DNA from: DATAFO01 sp046728935 | GTDB taxonomy: Bacteria > Actinomycetota > Thermoleophilia > Solirubrobacterales > 70-9 | Direction: 5' to 3' | Assembly: GCA_046728935.1 (NCBI GenBank) | Contig: JBKPFS010000097.1 | Span: forward strand, 1-21,728 | DNA length: 21,728 nucleotides | In this document: positions 6,163 to 12,965 of the stretch, in pieces | Layout: each line of letters begins with the position of its first letter | Numbering within the stretch: the first letter of the stretch is position 1 | The notes under the pieces: model-generated | The model's input: the letters and a program-made list of their open reading frames with translations, nothing else | Told to the model about the DNA's origin: nothing | The model's database searches: none | Made by a program: the position numbers and the translations under genes

Positions 6163-7098
6163 CTACTCCCGGAGCGAGCGGCCGGTCAACCGCAGGAAGA
6201 CGTCCTCGAGCGTCGCCTTGCGGACGATCGCCGAGTCGGTGGGGAAGCGCCCGTGGTCGAGCGAGTGCAGGACAGCCTCCGCGTCGTTCGCGAACAGCCT
6301 CAGCACGCCCTCGGCGAGCTCGTGGCCCGAGACGTGCCCGTCGACCGCGGCGATCAGCTCGCCGGCGTCGCAGCCCTCGCCCAGCTCGAGCTCCAGCACC
6401 TCGCCCGCCACGTGCTCGCGGATCAGCCCGTCCGGAGAGCCCTGGGTGACGATCCTGCCCTCGTCCATGATCAGCAGCCGATCGCACATCCGCGCCGCCT
6501 CCTCCATGTAGTGGGTCGTCAGCAGCAGGGTGACGCCGCGGCGGCGCAGCTGGTCGAGCGCCCGCCAGACCGCGAGCCGCGCCTGCGGGTCGAGGCCCGT
6601 GGTCGGCTCATCGAGCACCACCAGCTCGGGGTCGTTCACCAGCGCCCTGGCGATCATCAGCCGGCGCTTCATCCCGCCCGAGAGGGCCCAGGGTACCTCG
6701 TCGGCCCGGTCGCTCAGGAGCGAGAACTCGAGCAGCTCCTCGATCCGGTCGGCGACGGCGGCGCGATCGAGGCCGAAGTAGCCGGCCTGGTAGAGGAGGT
6801 TCTCCCGCACCGTCAGCTCGCCGTCGAGATTCGTCTCCTGCTGCACGACCCCGATGCGCGCCTTGATCGCCCGCCGCTGGCGCCTCGCGTCCATGCCCAG
6901 CACCCGCAGCTCGCCGCCGTCGATCGCGGCGAGGCCGTAGATCGCCTTCATCGTCGTCGTCTTGCCGGCGCCGTTGGGGCCGAGGAAGCCGAAGCAGATC
7001 CCCGGCTGGACCTCGAAATCGATGCCGGCGACGGCGACCCGGTCGCCGTAGCTCTTGGTCAGGCTGCGCGCGACCACCGCGGGCTCGGTTTCGCTCAT
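6163..7098 (-). CDS. ABC transporter ATP-binding protein (NodI/DrrA-like)
   Basis: 311 residues. It powers the ABC-2 permease encoded next. Walker A is GPNGAGKTT (40-48), the Q-loop is near VVQQETNLD (85-92), the signature is LSGGMKRR (139-146), Walker B is LVVLDEPTTGLD (159-170) and the H-loop His is at 196 (TTHYMEEA). The C-terminal extension (about 225-311) with an ATLEDVFLRLTGRSLRE-type ending is typical of DrrA/NodI-like exporters of hydrophobic compounds or glycans. The long open frame continues upstream in the same register. The ATG at 7098 overlaps the stop of the CPBP gene (ATGA) and directly precedes the conserved N-terminus SETEPAVVARSLTKSYGD, so it is chosen as the start. All motifs are intact. 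Confidence 0.93.
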   Translation of the reverse strand: MSETEPAVVARSLTKSYGDRVAVAGIDFEVQPGICFGFLGPNGAGKTTTMKAIYGLAAIDGGELRVLGMDARRQRRAIKARIGVVQQETNLDGELTVRENLLYQAGYFGLDRAAVADRIEELLEFSLLSDRADEVPWALSGGMKRRLMIARALVNDPELVVLDEPTTGLDPQARLAVWRALDQLRRRGVTLLLTTHYMEEAARMCDRLLIMDEGRIVTQGSPDGLIREHVAGEVLELELGEGCDAGELIAAVDGHVSGHELAEGVLRLFANDAEAVLHSLDHGRFPTDSAIVRKATLEDVFLRLTGRSLRE

Positions 7099-7889
7099 GA
7101 GGTCAGGATGGCGAACGCGAGCGCGTTGTTGAGAGCGTGAACCGCGATCGTCGGCCAGATCGAGCCCGTGCGCTCGTACAGCCAGCAGAGCGCGAGGCCG
7201 AAGACCATCAGCTGGAGGACGACCCCCCAGCTGCCCGGGCCGGTGTAGTGGAAGATGCCCCAGACGCCGGCCGAGACCGCCGCGGCCACGACGAAGTTCG
7301 TCCCGCGCCGCAGGCCCGCGAACATAAAGCCGCGAAAGAACACCTCCTCGGTGATGGGGGCCGCGGCGATGACCAGGAAGCCGGCGGCGATGGCGCCGGC
7401 GACGCCCTCGTCGGCGCCGAGGTCGCGCGTGACGTCCTCCTGCTCGGGCTGGAGCAGGGCCGCGATCACCAGCGCGCAGGCGATGTAGGCGAGGTACGCG
7501 ATCGCCGATGCGCCGATCGCGGGACGACGCGGCCGCCTGAGTCCGAGGGCGGCGGGGTCCGCGGCCTCGCGGCCGGGCTCTGCGATCAGGAAGGCGACCG
7601 CGAGCAGCGTGATCGCGAGCATCGCCTGGAGCGTGAGCGTGGCCCCGAGGCTGTCGAAGTCGGGATCGAAGGCGGCGATGACCCCGGCCTCGACGGTGAT
7701 GCACGCCAGCAGCGCGGCGAGCCCGCCCAGCGCCCGCATCGGCCCCCAGGCCCGCTCGGACGGAAGGCCGCCGGAGGGTGGCGGGGGCAGGGGGACCCCG
7801 GTCGGCGGCGGCAGGCTGGGACCCATGGGCGGGGGGAGGCTGGGCCCGGTGGGCGGCCGGGGCGGATCGGTGTGCGCCTCGTCCGTCAC
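7095..7889 (-). CDS. CPBP-family intramembrane metalloprotease with Pro-rich repeat tail
   Basis: 264 residues from a GTG at 7889 that overlaps the HAD gene stop (GTGA). The first 42 residues are a cytosolic Pro-rich stretch made of eight-residue repeats (PTGPSLPP, PMGPSLPP, PTGVPLPP). About eight membrane segments follow. The CPBP (Abi/CAAX-like) motifs are present: EEVFFR with Glu181, Glu182 and Arg186; a second-motif His214 in WGIFHYT; and His251/Asn255 in HALNNALAF. Such proteins cleave substrates within the membrane; roles described for relatives include prenyl-protein processing and bacteriocin self-protection. It sits directly upstream of, and is coupled to, an ABC exporter, so it might process or regulate that exporter or its cargo. 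This is inference. Its own stop overlaps the ATPase start (ATGA). Confidence 0.88.
   Translation of the reverse strand: MTDEAHTDPPRPPTGPSLPPPMGPSLPPPTGVPLPPPPSGGLPSERAWGPMRALGGLAALLACITVEAGVIAAFDPDFDSLGATLTLQAMLAITLLAVAFLIAEPGREAADPAALGLRRPRRPAIGASAIAYLAYIACALVIAALLQPEQEDVTRDLGADEGVAGAIAAGFLVIAAAPITEEVFFRGFMFAGLRRGTNFVVAAAVSAGVWGIFHYTGPGSWGVVLQLMVFGLALCWLYERTGSIWPTIAVHALNNALAFAILTS
7780..7851 (-). repeat. Three tandem 24-bp coding repeats
   Basis: Units at 7780-7803, 7804-7827 and 7828-7851, each beginning GGCGG(S) on the plus strand, with a partial fourth from 7852. They encode the eight-residue Pro-rich repeats at the N-terminus of the CPBP protease. The whole-codon period keeps the frame open when copies are gained or lost. 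Confidence 0.75.
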
Positions 7890-8554
7890 GAGCGGAGATG
7901 CTCCTCGATCTCCTGGAGCGAGGCGATGTCGCCGCCCCCGTCGCGATCGAGGAGCAGCACCGCGATCCCGGCCGCCCGCGCCGCATCGACGTCCTCCTCG
8001 GGCGTGTCGCCGACGTGAAGCGCCTCCTCCGGGCCGCACCCCGCCAGCTCCAGCGCCGGGGCGAAGATCGCCGGATCGGGCTTTCGCGCTCCCGCGCCGG
8101 CGGAGCTGACGACGCCGTCGACGAGCTCGAGCAGCCCGCAGCGCTCGAGCACCTTGGGCAGCGAGATGTCCCAGTTGGAGACGCTCACCAGGCGCAGGCC
8201 GAGCCGGCGGAGCGCCTCGAGCGCGGGCCGCGCGTCTTCGAACGCCTGGAAGCGGATCGCATCCATCATCGTGGGGACTGGAACCTCGACCCCTAGCTCG
8301 CCCGAGAGCACCTCGGCGCAGCGGCGGCGAAGCTCGGCGAGGCTCTCGGGGTCGCGTCCCTCGTGCGCGTGGCGCTTGTAGTAGTCCATCTCCGCGCGAA
8401 CCGCACCCACCAGCCGTTCGTCGACCTCCATCTCCAGCGACTCGGCCAGCGCAAGCCACGGGGGCTCGAGCTCCACCAGCGTGCCCAGGGCGTCGAGGAA
8501 GACCCCCTTCGTCGCGGGCGTGGCGGGCACGTTCTGCAAGCCATCCGTCTCCAT
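7886..8554 (-). CDS. HAD-superfamily hydrolase, subfamily IA-like, with altered motif I
   Basis: 222 residues, cytoplasmic. Nucleophile Asp21 is in motif I (VFLDALGTLV), Ser126 in motif II (LVSVSNWD), Lys158 in motif III (ARKPDP), and motif IV is HVGDTPEEDVD with Asp183 and the downstream acidic residues. A helical cap (about 35-105) sits between motifs I and II. The usual second Asp of DxD is Leu23, so motif I reads DALGT. In phosphatases that second Asp is the general acid. Its replacement is known in dehalogenase-like and several uncharacterised HAD subgroups, so phosphatase activity should not be assumed. It is the first gene of a four-gene unit, with the CPBP gene overlapping it by 4 bases. 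Only 32 bases separate its ATG from the divergent mscS start. The substrate is unknown. Confidence 0.87.
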   Translation of the reverse strand: METDGLQNVPATPATKGVFLDALGTLVELEPPWLALAESLEMEVDERLVGAVRAEMDYYKRHAHEGRDPESLAELRRRCAEVLSGELGVEVPVPTMMDAIRFQAFEDARPALEALRRLGLRLVSVSNWDISLPKVLERCGLLELVDGVVSSAGAGARKPDPAIFAPALELAGCGPEEALHVGDTPEEDVDAARAAGIAVLLLDRDGGGDIASLQEIEEHLRS

Positions 8555-8571
8555 CGGCCGCGCAAGGTTGT

Positions 8572-8577
8572 CAGGAT
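8572..8577 (+). promoter_or_regulatory. Possible -10 element (CAGGAT) of the mscS-like gene
   Basis: CAGGATCGGC resembles the TAGGGTCGGC blocks before the SGGF genes and lies 10 bases before the ATG at 8587, which would give a nearly leaderless message. On the opposite strand the overlapping GATCCT lies 18 bases before the HAD start, so one site could serve both divergent operons. The match is weak. Confidence 0.25.
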
Positions 8578-8586
8578 CGGCCCCTG

Positions 8587-9363
8587 ATGGACGAGAGCTT
8601 CTGGGAGCAGTGGAACGACGAGATCGGCGCCGCGATCACGCTCCTCGTCACGTTCGCGATCGCCTTCGTCGTCGATCGCTACGTGATCGGCCACGCCGGG
8701 AGGGTCGCGTCGCGGATCGGCGCCGCGGATGTCCCGGTGTCCCGCGCCGCGCAGACCCGGCTGCGGGTTGTCCGACGGCTGATCTTCGTGGTCATCGTCC
8801 TGATCGGCGTCTTCCTCGCCCTGAGCCAGTTCACGAAGCTCGACAAGCTGGCGGCCGGCATCCTCGCCTCCAGCGCCGTCATCGGGCTCGTGCTCGGCTT
8901 CGCCGCGCAGAAGGTGCTGGCGAACCCGCTCGCCGGGATCATGCTCGCGATCGCCCAGCCGATCAGGATCGGGGACACCGTGACGATCGAGGGGGAGACG
9001 GGGCGTGTCGACGACCTGACGCTCTCGCACACCTACATCGACACCGGCGACGGCAGGCTGGTGATCGTGCCCAACGAGACCGTGGTCACCAACGTGGTCG
9101 TGAATCGCTCGACGGGCGACCTGACGGCGCCCGCCGCGGCCTCGGTGTGGGTGCCCGCTGCGACCGACCTCGATGCCGCGCGCAAGGCGCTCGAGTCGCT
9201 CGAGCCCTCCCAGGTGGACGTCGCGGAGATGACGCCCGACGGGGTCCGGCTCGAGGTGCACGGACCCAGGCGCGCCGGGGGTACCCGCGCCCCCGGCGAG
9301 GAGGCGGCACTGCGCGAGCGCGCCCACCGCGCCCTGCGCGAGGCCGGCATGCTCGACGCCTAG
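8587..9363 (+). CDS. Small-conductance mechanosensitive channel, MscS family
   Basis: 258 residues, an inner-membrane channel that opens under membrane tension and releases solutes on osmotic downshock. Hydrophobic segments lie at about 12-32 and 63-82. The pore-lining helix region (about 94-118) is rich in Ala and Gly (ILASSAVIGLVLGFAAQKVL) and leads into NPLAGIMLAIAQPIRIGD, the MscS hallmark. The beta domain follows (TVTIEGETGRVDDLTLSHTYI, shown as a region, and VIVPNETVVTNVVVNRS), then a short cytoplasmic alpha/beta region to residue 258. Three predicted membrane helices and this length are normal for the short MscS form. The ATG at 8587 has no Shine-Dalgarno and may be read from a near-leaderless transcript. 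The next gene, encoding a PBP, appears to have its own promoter. The channel may act with the trehalose genes further along the window, but it is not in their operon. Confidence 0.92.
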   Translation: MDESFWEQWNDEIGAAITLLVTFAIAFVVDRYVIGHAGRVASRIGAADVPVSRAAQTRLRVVRRLIFVVIVLIGVFLALSQFTKLDKLAAGILASSAVIGLVLGFAAQKVLANPLAGIMLAIAQPIRIGDTVTIEGETGRVDDLTLSHTYIDTGDGRLVIVPNETVVTNVVVNRSTGDLTAPAAASVWVPAATDLDAARKALESLEPSQVDVAEMTPDGVRLEVHGPRRAGGTRAPGEEAALRERAHRALREAGMLDA

Positions 9364-9381
9364 CCGGGTAGCCGCGCCCAC

Positions 9382-9418
9382 GCAGGGATCCTGCAACGTC
9401 GCTCGCACGTAGTTGCAG
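9382..9418. other. Overlapping alternative inverted repeats between mscS and the PBP gene
   Basis: GCAGG (9382-9386) can pair with CCTGC (9390-9394) around GAT. The overlapping CTGCAAC (9391-9397) can instead pair with GTTGCAG (9412-9418). The two structures share bases and exclude each other. The site is just upstream of the putative PBP promoter. It could end mscS transcription or be a regulator-binding site; there is no U-tract. Confidence 0.35.
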
Positions 9419-9438
9419 GGAGATGAGGCCCGCCCCGG

Positions 9439-9444
9439 TACCCT
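9439..9444 (+). promoter_or_regulatory. Putative -10 element (TACCCT) of the PBP gene
   Basis: GGTACCCT lies 14 bases before the ATG at 9458, predicting a leader of about 7 bases without a ribosome binding site. TTGCAG at 9413-9418 is a possible but overly distant -35. This supports 9458 over the in-frame ATG at 9413 as the start codon. Confidence 0.4.
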
Positions 9445-9457
9445 CTTTCGCACACGC

Positions 9458-11635
9458 ATGACTCAGCGGGCTCGCAGACGCAAGCGGCGTTCGCAGGGCT
9501 CGATCGGCAGCAAGATCCTCCTCGGCTTCGGGGTCCTCCTCGCATTCCTCGGCATCGCCGCCGCGAGCGTGGGCCTCTGGGTCCTGGACGTCGCCGCCGA
9601 CGCGCCCTCGCTGGACACCCTGAAGCCGATCGACCGGGGCAGCGTCTCCGAGATCCTCGCCGCCGACGGCACCCGCCTCGGCTACATCCAGTCCGACGCG
9701 ATCCGCGACCCCGTGGAGCTCAACGAGATTCCGAAGTCGCTCCAGGACGCCACGATCGCGATCGAGGACGAGAACTTCTACGAGCACAACGGGCTCGACT
9801 ACGGCGCGATCGCGCGCGCGGCGTTAGAGAACATCACCGCGGGCGAGGTACGCCAGGGCGGCTCGACCATCACGCAGCAGCTCGTCCGCAACCTCTACAT
9901 CCCGGACCCCGAGCAGACGATCGAGCGCAAGATCATCGAGGCGAAGCTCGCGCTCGAGATGGAGGACGAGCACTCCAAGGACTGGATCCTGAACCAGTAC
10001 CTGAACACCGCCTCATACGGCACCAACGACGGCCGCACGGCCGTCGGGGTCGAGGCGGCGTCGCAGGTCTACTTCAACAAGCACGTCTCCGACCTCAACC
10101 TCGACGAGGCGGCGCTGCTCGCCGGCCTGCCTCAGGCGCCGTCCGAGTACAACCCGTTCCAGAGCCCCGAGTCGGCCAAGGCGCGCCGCAACGAGGTGCT
10201 GAAGCAGATGTACGAGCAGGGCTTCATCAGCCAACTCGACTACCAGCAGGCCCTCCAGGGCGGCCTCGGCCTCGACAAGGGCTACAAGTACCAGACGATC
10301 CACGAGCCCTACTTCTTCGACTACGTCGAGCAGGAGCTGATCGATCGCTACGGCGTCAACACCGTGCGCCAGGGAGGGCTCAAGGTCTACACGACGATCA
10401 ACCCGGGCCTCCAGCAGCTCGCCACCCAGGCCGCGCAGGACGGCGCGACCCGGCTCGGGGGACCGTCCGCGGCGCTGGTCTCCATCGACCCGTCGAACGG
10501 GCACATCGTCGCGATGGCGTCGTCGTCGAACTACACCAGCGCCCAGTTCAACCTCGCGGCGCAGGGGCATCGACAGCCGGGGTCCTCGTTCAAGCCCTAC
10601 GTGCTCACCACCGCTCTGAAGCAGGGGATCGACCCCTACACCACCTACTACAACGGCACCAGCCCGGTGACGATTCAGCTCGACCGCTACTCGCCTCCGT
10701 GGGTGGTGAACAACGCCGAGCCGGGGGGCGGCACGATGAGCATCGCCGACGCGACCACGCACTCCGTGAACGCGATCTACGCGCAGCTCGACGTCGATGT
10801 CGGCCCGGAGAACGTCGCCAAGACCGCCCACTCGCTCGGCATCACCAGCCCCCTCGACGGATACCCGGCGGAGGGGATCGGCGGCCTGCGGGTCGGAGTG
10901 TCGCCGCTGGAGATGGCCGACGCCTACGCGACCTTCGCTGCGAACGGGATCCACCACGACGCGACCGCGATCAGCAAGGTCGAGTTCCCGCCCGAGCACG
11001 TGGGCGAGGAGGGCAAGGTCGACGTCCTCGAGCAGGAGGAGGGCCGGCGGGTGCTCTCGGACGGGATCGCCTACGAGGTGACGAAGATCCTGAAGACGGT
11101 GGTCTCGAGCGGGACCGGCACTGCCGCCAACATCGGGTGCCCGCAGGCCGGCAAGACGGGAACTACGGACGATCAGACGGACGCATGGTTCGTCGGCTAC
11201 ACGCCGCAGCTTTCGACGGCTGTCTGGACCGGCTACCCGGACGCTCGCACCTCGATGGGGCCCTCGGCCTTTGGCGGGGCTTACGCCGCGCCGATCTGGC
11301 ACGACTACATGAGCGCCGCCCACGGCAGCTTCTGCGAGGACTTCCCCACGCCCGAGAACCCGGCGACGTTCACGACCTTCTACAGCGGCCACACCGTCTC
11401 CCCGGAAGTCCAGACCTCGCCCGACCTGAAGCCGTCCAAGGACTCCGCCAAGGGCACCGACACCGAGCAGGGTCAGACCAACGGCTACGACCCCGACCTC
11501 TACGCGCCCGGCGCCGGCCAGGAGCCGCTCCCCTCGCCCGGCGACGGGGACAATGGGAACGGGAACGGCAACGGCCCCACGGGCAACGGGCCGCCAGGTC
11601 AGGGCGGCGGGGGCACGGGCGGCACCGGCGGCTAG
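9458..11635 (+). CDS. Class A penicillin-binding protein (bifunctional transglycosylase/transpeptidase)
   Basis: 725 residues. It polymerises lipid II glycan and cross-links stem peptides on the outer face of the membrane. A basic cytoplasmic tail (TQRARRRKRRSQG) is followed by a membrane anchor (about 20-44). The GT51 transglycosylase domain has catalytic Glu103 in AIEDENFYEHNG, with QGGSTITQQLVRN and the IIEAKLALEME helix. The transpeptidase domain has SSFK with Ser376 and Lys379, SVN at 436-438 and KTGTT at 566-570. All catalytic motifs are present. The C-terminus from about 655 is a low-complexity tail rich in Gly, Asn and Pro, probably an extended extracellular linker into the wall. ATG 9458 is chosen because the alternative at 9413 would add a non-conserved stretch crossing the putative promoter. 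The thiL gene begins 8 bases after the stop. PonA-like is a reasonable label, but several class A PBPs usually coexist in actinobacteria. Confidence 0.93.
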   Translation: MTQRARRRKRRSQGSIGSKILLGFGVLLAFLGIAAASVGLWVLDVAADAPSLDTLKPIDRGSVSEILAADGTRLGYIQSDAIRDPVELNEIPKSLQDATIAIEDENFYEHNGLDYGAIARAALENITAGEVRQGGSTITQQLVRNLYIPDPEQTIERKIIEAKLALEMEDEHSKDWILNQYLNTASYGTNDGRTAVGVEAASQVYFNKHVSDLNLDEAALLAGLPQAPSEYNPFQSPESAKARRNEVLKQMYEQGFISQLDYQQALQGGLGLDKGYKYQTIHEPYFFDYVEQELIDRYGVNTVRQGGLKVYTTINPGLQQLATQAAQDGATRLGGPSAALVSIDPSNGHIVAMASSSNYTSAQFNLAAQGHRQPGSSFKPYVLTTALKQGIDPYTTYYNGTSPVTIQLDRYSPPWVVNNAEPGGGTMSIADATTHSVNAIYAQLDVDVGPENVAKTAHSLGITSPLDGYPAEGIGGLRVGVSPLEMADAYATFAANGIHHDATAISKVEFPPEHVGEEGKVDVLEQEEGRRVLSDGIAYEVTKILKTVVSSGTGTAANIGCPQAGKTGTTDDQTDAWFVGYTPQLSTAVWTGYPDARTSMGPSAFGGAYAAPIWHDYMSAAHGSFCEDFPTPENPATFTTFYSGHTVSPEVQTSPDLKPSKDSAKGTDTEQGQTNGYDPDLYAPGAGQEPLPSPGDGDNGNGNGNGPTGNGPPGQGGGGTGGTGG

Positions 11636-11643
11636 AGCTCCGC

Positions 11644-12666
11644 GTGCCCGGCGAGTTCGACCTGATCGCCGCGCTTCGCGAGCGCGTCGTCGCCGCCGGC
11701 GCGCCCGTGGCGTCGGACCGGTTGGTGGTGGGCAGCGGCGACGACGCCACCGTGACCGCGCCGTCGGGTGCGCCGGTCACCTCGGTCGACGCCCTGATCG
11801 AGGGGGTTCACTTCGACCTCGAGCTCTCGCCACTTCGCTCCGTCGGCCACAAGGCGCTGGCCACCGCGCTATCCGATCTTGCCGCGATGGCGGCCGACCC
11901 CGGCGAGGCGTACCTGCAACTCGGCCTGCCGGAGCGAATCGACGAGACGGGTTGTCTCGAGCTCGCCGACGGATTCGCGGCGGTGGCCGCCGCCCACGGC
12001 GTGGCGATCGCGGGCGGCGACCTCAGCCGAGCGCCCGCGCTGGTGCTCGCCGTCACGGTCGTCGGCTATGTCTCCTCGCCCGAGCGAGCGGTGCGTCGCT
12101 CCGCCGCCCGGCCGGGCGACGCCGTGGTCGTCACCGGGGAGCTCGGGGGCGCGGCAGCTGGCCTGCTCCTCCTGCGGCGCCCGGAGCTCGGCGAAGGTAT
12201 TGATCCCGCGCTCGCTGAGCGCCTCCGCGCCCGTCAGCTCGAGCCCGATCCGCAGCTCGACGCGGGCCGCGCGCTCGCGGACGCGGGAGCCACGGCGATG
12301 ATCGACATCAGCGACGGCCTCGGCGCCGACGCCGGGCACGTCGCCGCGGCGAGTGGAGTGGGCGTGCGGATCGAGCTCGACCGGCTGCCCGTCGACGGCG
12401 GCGTGACGGAGGTCGCAGAGGCCGCCGGCTTGGACCCGATGGACCTGGCGGCGGGCGGCGGCGAGGACTACGAGCTCCTGGCGACCCTGCCCCCCGAGCG
12501 CGTCGGCAAGGCCGGCGAAGCCGTCAGGGCGGCGGGCCCCCGGCTGACCGAGATCGGCGAGGTCGGCGCGGGCGCCCGCGCGGAGCTGATCGACGCTAGC
12601 GGCGGGGTTCGTCCTGCGAGCGGATTCGACCAGCTTGCCCCGCGAGAGCCAGGCGCGCCATCCTGA
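11644..12666 (+). CDS. thiL: Thiamine-monophosphate kinase
   Basis: Phosphorylates thiamine monophosphate to thiamine diphosphate with ATP, the last step of cofactor synthesis. The 340-residue product begins VPGEFDLIAALRERV. It shows the AIRS/ThiL-superfamily motifs GSGDDATV (30-37), SVDALIEGVHF (47-57), LSDLAAMAADP (76-86), AIAGGDLSRA, the central MIDISDGLGAD and AAGGGEDYELLATLP. The Asp-rich Mg-ATP sites are intact. The GTG at 11644, eight bases after the PBP stop, fits the conserved N-terminus. The open frame extends much further upstream inside the PBP gene but is not conserved there. No clear Shine-Dalgarno is seen, so it is likely cotranscribed with the PBP gene. Its last 71 bases are overlapped on the opposite strand by the FlgM-like gene. 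Confidence 0.93.
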   Translation: MPGEFDLIAALRERVVAAGAPVASDRLVVGSGDDATVTAPSGAPVTSVDALIEGVHFDLELSPLRSVGHKALATALSDLAAMAADPGEAYLQLGLPERIDETGCLELADGFAAVAAAHGVAIAGGDLSRAPALVLAVTVVGYVSSPERAVRRSAARPGDAVVVTGELGGAAAGLLLLRRPELGEGIDPALAERLRARQLEPDPQLDAGRALADAGATAMIDISDGLGADAGHVAAASGVGVRIELDRLPVDGGVTEVAEAAGLDPMDLAAGGGEDYELLATLPPERVGKAGEAVRAAGPRLTEIGEVGAGARAELIDASGGVRPASGFDQLAPREPGAPS

Positions 12667-12799
12667 TCAGGCGCAGCTTGCGAACGAGCGCATCGGCTAC
12701 CTCATGCGCGTCGACCTCGTACGTACGCATGGCGATCCGCTCCTTCAAGTCGCTCAACTCTCGCTTGTCCCTCACCTTTCCTAACCGCCCCGCTTCCAT
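12596..12799 (-). CDS. FlgM-like anti-sigma factor (small protein)
   Basis: 67 residues from the ATG at 12799 (72 from a TTG at 12814). The ATG has GGAG 9 bases upstream. The core VRDKRELSDLKERI followed by YEVDAHEVADALVRKL matches the FlgM pattern: a helix with Lys-x-x-Ile, a GxYxVD turn (here RTYEVD), then a VAxxLL helix. FlgM proteins bind the sigma-28/WhiG type flagellar sigma factor. Some actinobacteria and deltaproteobacteria keep FlgM-like genes away from flagellar loci. No other flagellar gene is visible here. The last roughly 23 residues (RLALAGQAGRIRSQDEPRR) are encoded antisense to the 3' end of thiL, so the overlap, and possibly the C-terminal tail, is unusual. The assignment rests on pattern recognition only. 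Confidence 0.55.
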   Translation of the reverse strand: MEAGRLGKVRDKRELSDLKERIAMRTYEVDAHEVADALVRKLRLIRMARLALAGQAGRIRSQDEPRR

Positions 12800-12911
12800 G
12801 GCAGTGGGCTCCAACCGGTAATTCGACCCCGCCGCGCCGCGGCGCGATCGGACTTGCGTCCAGCGAGAGGAAGTCGTGGGCCGTCACCGATCACCGGATG
12901 GGGCTGGACCC

Positions 12912-12965
12912 TAGAGGGCTGATGCGGGTTATGCACGCACGCGCGTAACCCCCATCAACCCTCTA
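12912..12965. terminator. Long imperfect palindrome at the 3' end of the M28-like gene
   Basis: TAGAGGG (12912-12918) pairs with CCCTCTA (12959-12965), TGATG with CATCA inside it (12920-12924 with 12953-12957, one mismatch beside it), and GGGTTA (12926-12931) with TAACCC (12946-12951). A few more G-C pairs close an ACGC-rich loop. About 21 pairs form in 54 bases. The complement of 12963-12965 is the TAG stop of the minus-strand gene, so the stop is the first triplet of the hairpin. There is no U-tract. It could also stop plus-strand transcripts from thiL. Confidence 0.6.

Noticed and set aside
5476..7140. A 554-codon plus-strand open frame opposite the ABC transporter genes
   Set aside because: Composition is typical of an antisense shadow; the minus-strand ABC ATPase and permease have complete motifs.
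7780..7851. Tandem repeats as a non-coding regulatory array
   Set aside because: The period is an exact number of codons and lies inside the CPBP reading frame, where it encodes Pro-rich repeats.
9413..9457. Earlier ATG for the PBP gene
   Set aside because: It would place the start upstream of a putative -10 and adds residues unlike the normal basic tail; 9458 fits better.
10699..11643. Long upstream extension of the thiL reading frame inside the PBP gene
   Set aside because: The extension is Arg-rich shadow sequence; the conserved ThiL N-terminus starts at the GTG at 11644.
12702..12887. 61-codon minus-strand frame overlapping the FlgM-like gene
   Set aside because: No recognisable motif, and it is in a different frame from the better-supported FlgM-like protein.
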